Positions 24,118 to 32,203 of a stretch of 64,000 nt of DNA are shown here, in pieces (position 1 is the stretch's first letter; the number at the start of each line of letters is the position of its first letter). Both the position numbers and the translations under genes were made by a program. The notes beneath the pieces were generated by a model. It was not told where the DNA came from. It searched no databases and saw nothing but the letters and a program-made list of their open reading frames with translations. The DNA comes from Actinosynnema pretiosum. GTDB lineage: Bacteria > Actinomycetota > Actinomycetes > Mycobacteriales > Pseudonocardiaceae. The DNA lies in the NCBI RefSeq assembly GCF_024171695.1, contig NZ_JAMTCF010000024.1, positions 1 to 64,000 on the forward strand. The letters are read 5' to 3'.

Positions 24118-25083
24118 ATGCGCTCGAACAGCACCACGCTCACCGCGGCCCTGCACGCCGCCGCGCGCGGCTGGCACGTCTTCCCCCTGCGCCCCGGCAC
24201 CAAGAAGCCCGCCCTGCACGGCGTTCGCCACTGCCCGCGCACCGCTCCGTGCGTGGACGGGCACCTGGGGTGGGAGCAGCGCGCCACCACCGACCCCGAC
24301 ACCATCCGTCGCTGCTGGTCGGCCGGGGAGTTCAACATCGGCATCGCCACCGGCCCCTCAGGGTTGGTCGTGGTCGACCTGGACACGCCCAAGTCGCCCG
24401 CCGACGTGCCCCCGGACGGCTGGAACCGGGAGGGGGTCCTGGATGGGCACGACGTGTTCGACCTGCTCTGCCGCGAGGCCGGGCAGCCGGTGCCGTGGGA
24501 GACCTTCAGCGTCCGCACCACCAGGGGCGGCACCCACCTCTACTACCGGGCGCACGAGGGCACGGCGCTGCGCAGCACGAAGGGCGAGGAGGGCAACGGC
24601 CTGGGCTGGAAGGTCGACACCCGCGCGCACGGCGGCTACGTCGTGGCGCCCGGCAGCAGCACCCCCACCGGCTCCTACACGATCACCGACGACCTGCCCG
24701 TGGCCGACCTGCCCCCCTGGTTGCACCAGCGCCTCACCCCCAAGCCCGTGGTGGCCCGCACAGCCGCCCCCCAGACCGGCTCGGAGCAGCACTCCGCCTA
24801 CGTGGACGCGGCGGTCCGGGGCGAGTGCGACAAGGTCGCAGCGGCCGCCTCAGGGCGGCACAGCAGCGTGCTGTTCACCGCCGCCGTCGCCCTCGGCCAG
24901 CTGGTCGGCGGCCAGGCACTCCCCTCGGCTACAGCCGAAAACGCCCTCCACCAAGCCGCAGCACACATGGTCAACAGCCGGTGCGGCTGCACCGACCGCG
25001 AGATCACCCGCACCATCACCAACGGCCTACGCGCCGGAATCAGCCGTCCGCGCACCATCCCCAAGGCAGGAAACGCAGCATGA
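24118..25083 (+). CDS. Bifunctional DNA primase/polymerase (prim-pol)
   Basis: A 321-residue prim-pol protein: HAAARGWHVFPLRPGTKKPA (substrate-binding start), catalytic acidic LVVVDLDTPK (near 82-91), RTTRGGTHLYYRA, and VDTRAHGGYVVAPGSSTPTG (near 164-183). The C-terminus is a helical region with a CGCTDREITRTI element as in primase C-terminal domains. These enzymes start and extend DNA on plasmid and phage origins. Its stop overlaps the DUF3987 start (ATGA), and the pair sits beside iterons, which makes it the likely replicase of the excised AICE. Confidence 0.88.
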   Translation: MRSNSTTLTAALHAAARGWHVFPLRPGTKKPALHGVRHCPRTAPCVDGHLGWEQRATTDPDTIRRCWSAGEFNIGIATGPSGLVVVDLDTPKSPADVPPDGWNREGVLDGHDVFDLLCREAGQPVPWETFSVRTTRGGTHLYYRAHEGTALRSTKGEEGNGLGWKVDTRAHGGYVVAPGSSTPTGSYTITDDLPVADLPPWLHQRLTPKPVVARTAAPQTGSEQHSAYVDAAVRGECDKVAAAASGRHSSVLFTAAVALGQLVGGQALPSATAENALHQAAAHMVNSRCGCTDREITRTITNGLRAGISRPRTIPKAGNAA

Positions 25084-26621
25084 CCACCCCAGCCCGCCCG
25101 CTGCACGCCGTCCACGACGGCGACCAGGCCACCCCGGCCACCGCGCCGGAGTGGGAACCGCCCATGCCCCTGGGCACCAGCCGCGCCGTCCCCGCCTTCC
25201 CCGTGGACGCCCTGCCCGACTGGATCGCCGCCCACGTCACCGCCGTCGCCGACCTCACCCAGACCCCGCCCGACCTCGCCGCGTGCCTGGCGCTGGTCGC
25301 CCTGTCCACCGCCGCCGGTGGCCGCGCCCGCGTCCAGATCCGCCCCGGCTGGGACGAGCCGGTCAACCTCTACTCCGTCACCGTGCTCCCGCCCGCCTCC
25401 CGCAAGTCCGCCGTGTTCAAGGCCATGACCCGCCCCATCCGCGCGGTGGAGCGCGAGCTGGTGGAGGAGGCCAAGAGCGCCATCGCCGCCGCCCGCATCG
25501 GGCGCCGCGTCGGCGAGGAGTTCGCCGCCCGCGCCGAGAAGGCCGCCGTCAACGCCGACGCCGCCGACCGGGACGCCGCCCTGGAAGCCGCCGTGAACGC
25601 CGCGCTGGAGGTGGACGAGTCCCTGCCGGTGGTGCCCCGGCTGATCGCCGACGACGCCACCCCCGAGGTCGTGGCCACCCTGCTGGCCGACCACGGCGGA
25701 CGCATCGCCGTCCTCAGCGCCGAGGGCGGGCTGTTCGGCACCCTCGCAGGGCGCTACTCCGGCGCGCCCAACCTGGACGTGTTCCTCAAGGGCCACGCCG
25801 GTGACCTCCACCTGGTCGACCGCCAGGGCCGCGAGGCCACCGCCGTGGAGGAGCCCGCCATCACCCTCGGGCTGACCATCCAACCGTCCGTGCTGGACGG
25901 TCTGGCCCGGCACGAGTCCTTCCGGGGCACCGGATTGCTGGCCCGGATCATGTACTCCCTGCCCACCAACACCGTCGGCAGCAGGATCGCCCGGCCCGCG
26001 CCGATGGCGCCCGCGGTGGCCGAGACCTACGACCGGCGCATCCGCGCCCTGGTGCGCGAGCTGGCCGAGTGGACCGACCCCGCCGTCATCCCCTTCACCC
26101 CCGCCGCCGACGACCTCATGGCCGAGCTGCAGGACGAGATCGAGCCCCGCCTGCACCCGGTCACCGGCTCCTGGGCCCACCTCGGCGACTGGGGCGGCAA
26201 GCAGGCCGGACTCACCGCCCGCATCGCCGCCCTGCTCCACATCGCCCACAACCCCACCGCGTGGAGCGGGGCCATCACCACCGACACCTTCACCGCCGCC
26301 CGCCGCATCACCGACTACGCCGCCACCCACGCCCTCGCCGCGTTCGACCGCATGGGCTCCGACCCGATCGTGGACGACGCCCACGTGGTGCTCGACTGGA
26401 TCGAGCGCACCCGCCCGACCAGCTTCACCGTCCGCGACCTGTTCACCTCCCTCTCCCGCGCCCGCTTCCGCAAGGTCGGCGACCTCACCCCGGCACTGGA
26501 GGTGCTGGAGCAGCACGGCCACATCCAGCTCGCACCGGCACCCGTGCGCTCGGGACGGGGCCGCAAGCCGAGCCCGACCTACTACGCCCACCCGGTCTAC
26601 CGCGCGGAGCAGGACCGGTGA
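25080..26621 (+). CDS. DUF3987/YfjI-family replication protein
   Basis: A 513-residue protein of the DUF3987 family: PDLAACLALVALSTAAGGRA, a Walker-A-like SVTVLPPASRKSAVFKAM, a coiled-coil stretch (residues about 120-180), then AVLSAEGGLFGTLAGRY, ITLGLTIQPSVLDGLA and GTGLLARIMYSLP typical of this ATPase-like fold. A winged helix sits near the C-terminus (TSFTVRDLFTSLSRARF). The family accompanies prim-pol genes in actinomycete elements and is thought to serve as helicase or origin factor. Iterons begin 5 bases after its stop. Confidence 0.8.
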   Translation: MTTPARPLHAVHDGDQATPATAPEWEPPMPLGTSRAVPAFPVDALPDWIAAHVTAVADLTQTPPDLAACLALVALSTAAGGRARVQIRPGWDEPVNLYSVTVLPPASRKSAVFKAMTRPIRAVERELVEEAKSAIAAARIGRRVGEEFAARAEKAAVNADAADRDAALEAAVNAALEVDESLPVVPRLIADDATPEVVATLLADHGGRIAVLSAEGGLFGTLAGRYSGAPNLDVFLKGHAGDLHLVDRQGREATAVEEPAITLGLTIQPSVLDGLARHESFRGTGLLARIMYSLPTNTVGSRIARPAPMAPAVAETYDRRIRALVRELAEWTDPAVIPFTPAADDLMAELQDEIEPRLHPVTGSWAHLGDWGGKQAGLTARIAALLHIAHNPTAWSGAITTDTFTAARRITDYAATHALAAFDRMGSDPIVDDAHVVLDWIERTRPTSFTVRDLFTSLSRARFRKVGDLTPALEVLEQHGHIQLAPAPVRSGRGRKPSPTYYAHPVYRAEQDR

Positions 26622-26625
26622 CCCG

Positions 26626-26740
26626 CCGCAGAAACCGCAGAAACCGCAGAAATCCCCGGAACCACCTGTTCGCGCAGGTCAACGAGCTACCGAAGCTTCC
26701 GGCTCGCCAGCCGCAGAAAGTCGCAAAAAAGCCGCAGAAA
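26626..26740 (+). repeat. Left iteron cluster: five CCGCAGAAA copies
   Basis: Three tandem copies at 26626-26634, 26635-26643 and 26644-26652, then 26711-26719 and 26732-26740. The inverse (TTCTGCGG core) is repeated six times at 27252-27367. Typical of a replication-origin iteron array. Confidence 0.75.
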
Positions 26741-26820
26741 ACCCGTGCGGGCCCTCGCGTGCGTCGCGGACGCCCCAATCAACCAGACCTGCCCACCCCC
26801 ACGATCGGAAAGGCCGACCG

Positions 26821-27219
26821 GTGGAACTGCCCCACTACGACTACTTCGACGCCGTGCTCGACGCCCTCCACGAGGCGGGCCTGCCGCCCCACAACTGCTT
26901 CGCCGAGTCCCCCGACGGGACGCGCCTGGAGGCCGTCTTCACCTGGACCGCCTGGACCTCAGGGCTCAACCGCGAGGAGCTCCCGCACGGAGTCCTGATC
27001 ATCTGGACCCAGTTCGACGGGTGGGAGTACGCGCCGTTGCGCGGCAACGGCTACAACGAGGACCCCGCAGAGCTGTGCCGGGAGTTCATCCCCTCTCCGG
27101 CGTCCCTCGTGGAGGTGGTCCGCCAGCTGATGCAGGCCCCCGAGACGATGCCGGGCGACGGCCGTCCGTGGGCAAAGGCGGCCGAGCTGGAGCGGGCGCT
27201 GGAGGAGTGGGAAGACTAG
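26821..27219 (+). CDS. Hypothetical protein between the iteron clusters
   Basis: A 132-residue acidic protein from GTG 26821 (GGAAAGG 8 bases upstream). It is alpha/beta with many aromatics (LPHYDYFDAVLDALHEAGLP, VLIIWTQFDGWEYAPLRGNG) and a helical end (KAAELERALEEWED). No family I can name. Its location exactly between the two inverted iteron arrays suggests a link to replication control, by position only. Confidence 0.65.
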   Translation: MELPHYDYFDAVLDALHEAGLPPHNCFAESPDGTRLEAVFTWTAWTSGLNREELPHGVLIIWTQFDGWEYAPLRGNGYNEDPAELCREFIPSPASLVEVVRQLMQAPETMPGDGRPWAKAAELERALEEWED

Positions 27220-27251
27220 GCCGAACGGCCGCCTGGGCGGGAGCCTCCGGA

Positions 27252-27367
27252 ATTCTGCGGCAATTCTGCGGCATTCTGCGGCTCCCGACCATGATCACCT
27301 CTCGCCATGGTTGACCTGCACAAACACCCCCATCCATCGAATTCTGCGGTTTCTGCGGTTTCTGCGG
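27252..27367 (-). repeat. Right iteron cluster: six inverted copies
   Basis: WTTCTGCGG (W = A or T) at 27252-27260, 27263-27271, 27273-27281, 27341-27349, 27350-27358 and 27359-27367, the last three in perfect tandem. They point opposite to the left cluster. Confidence 0.75.
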
Positions 27368-27436
27368 CAGCCAAGAGGCCTCGCCAGCCGCACCCCTTGC
27401 CACCCCGACCTACCCCGACACCTGAAGGAGACCCTC

Positions 27437-27646
27437 ATGAGCGAGCACGAGACCGCCCCTCAGCCCGCCCTCATATCCGTCACCCAGGCCGCCAAGATCC
27501 TGGGCCTGAGCCGGGCCACCGCCTACCGGTACGCCAGCAAGGGCCTGCTGCCCGTCAAGAGGTACGAGAACAGCGTGTACGTCCTGCACGCCCAGCTCAT
27601 CGCCTCTTTGACCCCTGACAACGACCCGACCGAGGAGGCCGCGTGA
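27437..27646 (+). CDS. xis: Excisionase-like MerR-type helix-turn-helix protein (Xis)
   Basis: A 69-residue protein, mostly one winged helix-turn-helix: LISVTQAAKILGLSRATAYR, YASKGLLPVKRYENSVYVLH (residues about 14-55). This is the excisionase/helix_turn_helix_17 type. GAAGGAG lies upstream of ATG 27437. Its stop overlaps the integrase start (GTGA), the usual xis-int arrangement in AICEs. It should bend DNA at the attachment sites and bias the integrase toward excision. Confidence 0.85.
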   Translation: MSEHETAPQPALISVTQAAKILGLSRATAYRYASKGLLPVKRYENSVYVLHAQLIASLTPDNDPTEEAA

Positions 27647-28983
27647 GCAAGCGCAAGAAGCCGAAGCGTCCAGAGGGCAGCATCTACCAGCGCGGCCGGA
27701 AGTGGGCCTACGCGTTCGACGGACCGCCGCACCCGCTCACCGGCGAGCGCCAGCGGATCAGCAAGAGCGGGTTCGCGACGGCGGACGAGGCCGGAGAGGC
27801 GATGGACGAGGCCCGTGCCGCCGTCAAGGCCGAGACCTACGTCAAGCCCAACCGCGCCACCGTGGCCGACTTCTTCGAGGCCTGGTTCCCCTACGTCCGC
27901 ACCACCACCGAACCGACCACCGCGGCCAACTACGCCGCGCTCGCCCGCGCCTACGTGCTGCCGTGGATCGGCAAGCGACCGATGCGGGACATCGTTCCCT
28001 CCGTGCTCGCCGCGCTGTACGACCACCTGCTCACCGAGGGGCGCCGCAAGCGGGACACCAACTGGGAGATGTACCAGGTGTGGCTGGACGCCCAGGTGGC
28101 CAAGCGGGAGATCCGGCCGCGCGAGATCGCGGACAAGGCCGGGGTGAGTTACGCCGCTGCTCACAAGGCGGTGCAGCGCTACCGGGCGGGCCGATTCCCC
28201 ACGAAGCCCGCGCCGGGACTGTCGGCCAAGACCGTCAAGAGCGTGCACATCATGCTCAGTTCGGCCTTCACCACGGCGGTGGTGTGGAAGTACACGAGCG
28301 GCAACCCGGCCGCGCTCGTGAAACCGCCGTCCGTGCCGCGCAGGTCGCACAACACCTGGACCCCGCAGGAGATGACCCGCTTCCTTGAGGTCGCCAGGAC
28401 GGACCGCCTCTACGCCCTGTGGGTGCTGATGGCCTCCACCGGAATGCGTCGCTCCGAGGTCTGCGGGTTGCGCGCACCCGCCCTCGACCTGGTTTCCGGC
28501 ACGATCCGCATGACCAGCACCAGAGTGGTCGCCGGTGGAAAGGCCAAGGACGGCAGCGGCAAGAGCGCGAGAAGCCGTAGGCAGTTGGCGTTGGACAGGT
28601 TCACCGTCCAAGCGCTGCGCGTCCACCTCGCACAGCTCGACCAGGACAAGCGGGACTGGGGCGCGGGTTACCAGGACGTCGGGCTGGTCTTCTGCTGGGA
28701 GACCGGCAAACCGATCTACCCGGACACCCTGACCGAGCGGTTCAACCGCCTGGTCGACCTCGCAGGGGTGCCGCAGATTCGCCTGCACGACGTGCGTCAC
28801 AGCTACGCGACCATCGCGCTCCGCTCGGGCGTGCACCCCAAGATCGTGAGCAGTCGGCTCGGCCACTCCACCGTGGCCTTCACGCTCGACACGTACTCCG
28901 CCGACGTCCCGGACCTGGACCGGCAGGCCGCCGAGGACATCAGTGGTCTATTCCTGCCGCCCAGCGGAGAGGAGGACGAGTGA
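27643..28983 (+). CDS. int: Tyrosine site-specific integrase with an unusual inserted helix-turn-helix
   Basis: A 446-residue tyrosine recombinase. N-terminal arm-binding segment (GSIYQRGRKWAYAFDGPPHP), core-binding SAM-like domain (ATVADFFEAWFP), and a catalytic domain with the first Arg in TGMRRSEVCGLRA (near 268), HDVRHSYATIALRSG (His and Arg), LGHSTVAFTLDTYS (nucleophile Tyr near 417). Between the two halves of the core-binding domain (about 140-185) an extra helix-turn-helix is inserted (PREIADKAGVSYAAAHKAVQ). It lies 118 bp from attR in the tRNA gene, so it integrates at tRNA-Val(CAC). Confidence 0.93.
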   Translation: MSKRKKPKRPEGSIYQRGRKWAYAFDGPPHPLTGERQRISKSGFATADEAGEAMDEARAAVKAETYVKPNRATVADFFEAWFPYVRTTTEPTTAANYAALARAYVLPWIGKRPMRDIVPSVLAALYDHLLTEGRRKRDTNWEMYQVWLDAQVAKREIRPREIADKAGVSYAAAHKAVQRYRAGRFPTKPAPGLSAKTVKSVHIMLSSAFTTAVVWKYTSGNPAALVKPPSVPRRSHNTWTPQEMTRFLEVARTDRLYALWVLMASTGMRRSEVCGLRAPALDLVSGTIRMTSTRVVAGGKAKDGSGKSARSRRQLALDRFTVQALRVHLAQLDQDKRDWGAGYQDVGLVFCWETGKPIYPDTLTERFNRLVDLAGVPQIRLHDVRHSYATIALRSGVHPKIVSSRLGHSTVAFTLDTYSADVPDLDRQAAEDISGLFLPPSGEEDE

Positions 28984-29061
28984 CCTGCTGACAGGCAGTT
29001 GGCTACCGTTTCGGCTACCGAACCTCGGTTTCCGGTCGTTCCTGCCTGTCCGCAAAAATAG

Positions 29062-29093
29062 GTGTACCCCTGACCTGCTGGTCAGGGGTACAC
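29062..29093 (-). terminator. Element-borne terminator for tRNA-Val
   Basis: A 14-bp perfect stem (29062-29075 and 29080-29093, loop TGCT), followed on the minus strand by CTATTTTTGCG. Its inner stem (CCCCTGACC/GGTCAGGGG) equals that of the original terminator at 7217-7248, so the AICE brings a replacement terminator for the tRNA it splits. Confidence 0.75.
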
Positions 29094-29100
29094 TATGCGG

Positions 29101-29146
29101 TGTGGGCGATACAGGGATCGAACCTGTGACCTCTTCGGTGTGAACG
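29101..29146. repeat. attR, 46-bp tRNA-Val 3' half
   Basis: Identical to 7257-7302. It lies inside the intact tRNA-Val gene and rebuilds its 3' end. Confidence 0.9.
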
Positions 29147-29174
29147 AAGCGCTCTCCCGCTGAGCTAATCGCCC
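29103..29174 (-). tRNA. tRNA-Val(CAC)
   Basis: 72 bases; acceptor GGGCGAT/ATCGCCC, D-arm, anticodon loop TTCACAC inside a CTTCG/CGAAG stem, T-arm CAGGTTCGATCCCTG. Anticodon CAC reads GTG. CCA is not encoded. It serves as the AICE integration site. Confidence 0.95.
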
Positions 29175-29224
29175 TCATTCAGTTTTCCCGCCCCGCTCTC
29201 GCGGTGTGTGCATACCGTACAACA

Positions 29225-29644
29225 TCACCCCCGGTTTCCAAAAATCGGGCTCTCCAGCCACGCCCAGTCCAGCCCGAACCAGCCTCCCACCAGCGAGAAC
29301 GCCCCGAGCAGCCAGCAGGTCGCCAGGACCACCAGGCACGTGCACGACACCACGAGCAGCTTCACGACCACCGACTGGCGCTTCAGCCACTCGACCCACG
29401 CGTCGTAGTAGCGCTTCGCGAACTTCAGCAGCCTGCCCGCCCACGCGAACTCCGTCGCCAGGATCGCCAAGCCCGCGAACACGACCAGCCAGCCGGGTCC
29501 GGGGTACGGGATCATCACGACTCCGAGGACCAGCACCAGCCCGCCGACGACCCCGACCCCGATGCGGTACGCCAGCCGCAGCGCGGGGTTGCGGCGGAAC
29601 CACTTCGGGGTCGTGCCGATCGTCTTGTCCTCCTCGGTGCGCAT
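29225..29644 (-). CDS. PGPGW-motif (TIGR02611-like) membrane protein
   Basis: A 139-residue actinobacterial membrane protein. Helix 1 and 2 (about 25-65) flank the conserved turn MIPYPGPGWLVVFAGLAIL. A basic amphipathic segment follows (GRLLKFAKRYYDAWVEWLKR), then helices near 90-125. ATG 29644 is preceded by GATGGG. Function of the family is unknown. It directly flanks the AICE insertion. Confidence 0.75.
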   Translation of the reverse strand: MRTEEDKTIGTTPKWFRRNPALRLAYRIGVGVVGGLVLVLGVVMIPYPGPGWLVVFAGLAILATEFAWAGRLLKFAKRYYDAWVEWLKRQSVVVKLLVVSCTCLVVLATCWLLGAFSLVGGWFGLDWAWLESPIFGNRG

Positions 29645-29658
29645 TCGCCCATCATGGC

Positions 29659-30459
29659 TCACGCCGGTGTCACCAGGCCCGACGCGACTACATCCGATGG
29701 GGTGGCCGGCGCGGTCCTGCCCGGTTCCAGGGAGATCGCGTAGCGGTCGTGGGCGGCTGCCTCCGCGTTCCACGGGAGGAGTTCGGGGGTTCCGCCCTGA
29801 GCCGGGACGTCGAAGGTCGCCAGGGGGACCGGGGCCTCGCCGGTCAGGCCCCAGACGACGTAGACCTCGGCCTGGCCGTTCGGGGTCAGGGCTAGGGGGA
29901 CCACTGCGGCATCGCCTGCTGTCGCCAGGAGGACGGCCTTGGGGTCGCCCGACTGCGACTGGAGGACGGTTCTGGACGCACCCGGATCGGCCGCCACGGA
30001 GAGCGCCCGCTGGTAGCGGTCCGCCCGCGCGTCGCCCTCGGCGACCTGGTCGGTCAGCTGGGACAGGCGCACTGCGGCTGCGGTGCCCGCCAGGAGGACC
30101 AGAGCGGCAGCCGCGGCGGTTGCCAGCCTCGCCCAGTGGCGGCGGGGCCTCAGCGGCACCACCGGAGGCACAGCGGGCGCAGGAGGCGTGGTGGGCGTGG
30201 CGGGCGTGGCAGTGGGGACGGCGGGCTCCGCGTCCACCGCCGCCAGCAGCCTGGCGCGCAGACGCGGCGGCGGGTCGTGCTGCTCCACGGCGCCGCCGAT
30301 CACGGCCGCCACCTCCTCGGTCTCCCGCACCACCCGCGCGCACCGCGCGCACCCCGGCAGGTGCGCCAGGAACGCGACCTCCTCGTCCGGCCCCAGCGCC
30401 CGCAGCGCCCACCCGGCCGCCAGCTCCTCACCGGAGCAGCGCCCCGACTCCCCCGTCAC
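29659..30459 (-). CDS. Anti-sigma factor, RskA type
   Basis: A 266-residue membrane anti-sigma factor. The N-terminal cytosolic zinc-anti-sigma domain has HLPGCARC (residues about 33-40). A proline- and threonine-rich linker precedes one membrane helix (LATAAAAALVLLAGTAAAVR, about 118-137). An extracellular RskA domain ends VYVVWGLTGEAPVPLATFDV and YAISLEPGRTAPATPSDVVA. Its GTG overlaps the sigma-factor stop (GTGA), so the two are co-translated. It should hold the ECF sigma factor inactive until regulated proteolysis. Confidence 0.88.
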   Translation of the reverse strand: MTGESGRCSGEELAAGWALRALGPDEEVAFLAHLPGCARCARVVRETEEVAAVIGGAVEQHDPPPRLRARLLAAVDAEPAVPTATPATPTTPPAPAVPPVVPLRPRRHWARLATAAAAALVLLAGTAAAVRLSQLTDQVAEGDARADRYQRALSVAADPGASRTVLQSQSGDPKAVLLATAGDAAVVPLALTPNGQAEVYVVWGLTGEAPVPLATFDVPAQGGTPELLPWNAEAAAHDRYAISLEPGRTAPATPSDVVASGLVTPA

Positions 30460-31133
30460 CGCCGCGCCTCCGTCGCCTCGTCGTTCTCCCCGGTCCACAC
30501 GGACCGCAGCAAGCCCCTCAGCCGCCGCACGGCCGCGAACGTGCGCGACTTCACCGTGCCCAGCGGCACCCCGGTCAGCGCCGCCACCTCGGCCTGCGTG
30601 TACCCGCCCAGGTAGGCCAGCGACAGCACCTGCCGCTGGTCCTCGGGCAACCTCCCCAGCGCGGCCCGCACCTCGGCGCCGACCAGCCCGGCCAGCGCGG
30701 CCCCGTCCGCGCCCTCCGCGGGCGGCACTGCGCGCTCGGACACCTCGTCGGTGAGCGGCACCGAGCGGACCCTGCGGGTGTTCTCCCTGCGGACCGCGTC
30801 GACCGCGCGGTGGTGCACGACGGTCATCAGCCACGTCCCGAACGCGCCCTTGGCGCTGTCGTACCCTTGTGGACTGCGCCACAGCACCAGGAAGGCCTCC
30901 TGCACCACGTCCTCGGCGAGGTCGGGGTCGACGCAGATCCTCCTGGCCAACGAGTAAGCCGGGCGACCGTAGCGGTCGTACAGATGTCCGAACGCGGTCC
31001 GGTCCCCCTCGACCACCCGCGCGACGAGGGCGGCGTCGACCGCTCTTCCGCCCGTCGTGGCAGGTGTCGGGGGGTCTGGGCGCGGCGGCGGTGCGGGCGG
31101 GTAAGCCACCAGAGAGGTCCTCACGTCCAACAT
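30456..31133 (-). CDS. ECF RNA polymerase sigma factor, SigK-like
   Basis: A 225-residue ECF sigma factor. Region 2: FGHLYDRYGRPAYSLARRIC and EDVVQEAFLVLWRSPQGYDS (about 48-90), with TWLMTVVHHRAVDAVRRENT. Region 4: LGRLPEDQRQVLSLAYLGGY and TQAEVAALTGVPLGTVKSRT (about 158-200). An extended N-terminus (25 residues, proline-rich) may be shorter in reality. Paired with an RskA-type anti-sigma, as in SigK/RskA systems that respond to envelope or redox stress. Confidence 0.9.
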   Translation of the reverse strand: MLDVRTSLVAYPPAPPPRPDPPTPATTGGRAVDAALVARVVEGDRTAFGHLYDRYGRPAYSLARRICVDPDLAEDVVQEAFLVLWRSPQGYDSAKGAFGTWLMTVVHHRAVDAVRRENTRRVRSVPLTDEVSERAVPPAEGADGAALAGLVGAEVRAALGRLPEDQRQVLSLAYLGGYTQAEVAALTGVPLGTVKSRTFAAVRRLRGLLRSVWTGENDEATEARR

Positions 31134-31353
31134 TCGCGCAACAGCCGGTACCGGGTTCAGGTTAAACCGAGCAAGATGGCCCTAGAGGGGACATCAGCAG
31201 ATACAGAGAGTAATAAAACAGGCACGTACAGAAGTCTTGTTAGCCCAGAAGGGTGATAAACGCCCCGATGTCGAGCGTTCCTCGCCACAGACACGTCACA
31301 TCTGGCGAACTCGGTCGTTTGCTAGGCCGGGAAGGGAGAAGAGGGTAACGACG

Positions 31354-31779
31354 ATGCGCAATGACCACGTCACGCTCCGCTCAACAGCGGTCTTCGACCT
31401 GCTGGCGCCACGCACCCCGGCTGTTCCGGTGCAGGTGGAGCTTCGATACGACACGAAGGACCCGTACGCGGTCATCGCCGCGTTCCGCACCGGCCGCGCC
31501 GGGTGGGTCGAGTGGGTGTTCGCCCGCGACCTCCTCGCCGACGGCCTGATCGCGGACGCGGGCGACGGCGACGTCCGGATCCGACCCGCGGCCGACGACC
31601 CCGAGGTGGTGGTGATCGAACTCAGCTCGCCGTCAGGGCACGCCATGTTCGAGGCCTCCGCGCAGGAGCTCGCCGACTTCCTCGACCGGACGTACGACGT
31701 CGTGGTGCCGGGGAACGAGCACCTGTGGGTCGACGTGGACGAGGCGCTGACGCACCTGATCTCCAACGACCTGAGCTGA
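31354..31779 (+). CDS. ssgB: SsgB-like sporulation and cell-division protein
   Basis: A 141-residue SsgA-like protein: VTLRSTAVFDLLAP, VELRYDTKDPYAVIAAFRTG, WVEWVFARDLLADGL, DVRIRPA, EVVVIELSSPSGHAMFEASA, LADFLDRTYDVVPGNE-like end. SsgB recruits FtsZ to future septation sites in sporulating actinomycetes; SsgB is the most conserved member. GAAGGGAGAAGAGG lies upstream of ATG 31354. It is divergent from the sigma-factor gene with 220 bases between, a relatively AT-rich promoter region. Confidence 0.88.
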   Translation: MRNDHVTLRSTAVFDLLAPRTPAVPVQVELRYDTKDPYAVIAAFRTGRAGWVEWVFARDLLADGLIADAGDGDVRIRPAADDPEVVVIELSSPSGHAMFEASAQELADFLDRTYDVVVPGNEHLWVDVDEALTHLISNDLS

Positions 31780-31913
31780 AAGCGCAGGTAGCAGGGCTGG
31801 GGGACCCCCGATTTGATTCTCCGACCAGGTGTGTAATAAAGTTCCTCCTGCACCGAGGAAGACACGAACACCGGAGCCCGAAAGGGCAAAGGCGAGTGAA
31901 TTCCGAGGGGCGT

Positions 31914-31986
31914 GCGGATGTAGCGCAGTTGGTAGCGCATCACCTTGCCAAGGTGAGGGTCGCGAGTTCGAGTCTCGTCATCCGCT
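31914..31986 (+). tRNA. tRNA-Gly(GCC)
   Basis: 73 bases; acceptor GCGGATG/CATCCGC, anticodon stem CACCT/AGGTG with loop TGCCA-type centre giving anticodon GCC, T-arm GCGAGTTCGAGTCTCGT. First of a three-tRNA cluster. Confidence 0.95.
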
Positions 31987-32046
31987 CGGCAGAGGGCCCC
32001 TTGGGCTCAGGCCAAATATTCGGTGTGCTAGCATTCCGGAGAAGTT

Positions 32047-32118
32047 GGCGGAGTGGCCGAGTGGCTTAGGCAAGGGCCTGCAAAGCCCTGTACACGGGTT
32101 CGATTCCCGTCTCCGCCT
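32047..32118 (+). tRNA. tRNA-Cys(GCA)
   Basis: 72 bases; acceptor GGCGGAG/CTCCGCC, anticodon loop CTGCAAA (GCA) in a GGGC/GCCC-containing stem, T-arm CGGGTTCGATTCCCG. Confidence 0.95.
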
Positions 32119-32119
32119 C

Positions 32120-32191
<72 letters not shown>

Positions 32192-32203
32192 CAGGAGAAG
32201 GTC

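Larger units (their letters stand above)
7257..29146. mobile_element. Integrated actinomycete integrative and conjugative element (AICE), about 21.9 kb
   Basis: Bounded by a perfect 46-bp direct repeat (7257-7302 and 29101-29146), which is the 3' part of a tRNA-Val(CAC) gene. The intact tRNA is at the right end, next to xis and the integrase. Cargo in order: exonuclease, CRISPR remnant, APH-like gene, XRE-TPR and GntR regulators, WhiB, a run of small element-specific genes, a DUF2637/Spd-like membrane protein, TraB/FtsK translocase, Pycsar-effector-like protein, C5 methyltransferase, prim-pol and DUF3987 replication genes, iterons, xis, integrase. One FtsK-like transfer protein instead of a type IV secretion system, plus a prim-pol replicase, is the known AICE plan (prim-pol subtype). 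No inactivating change is visible in the core genes, so it may be mobile. Confidence 0.9.
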
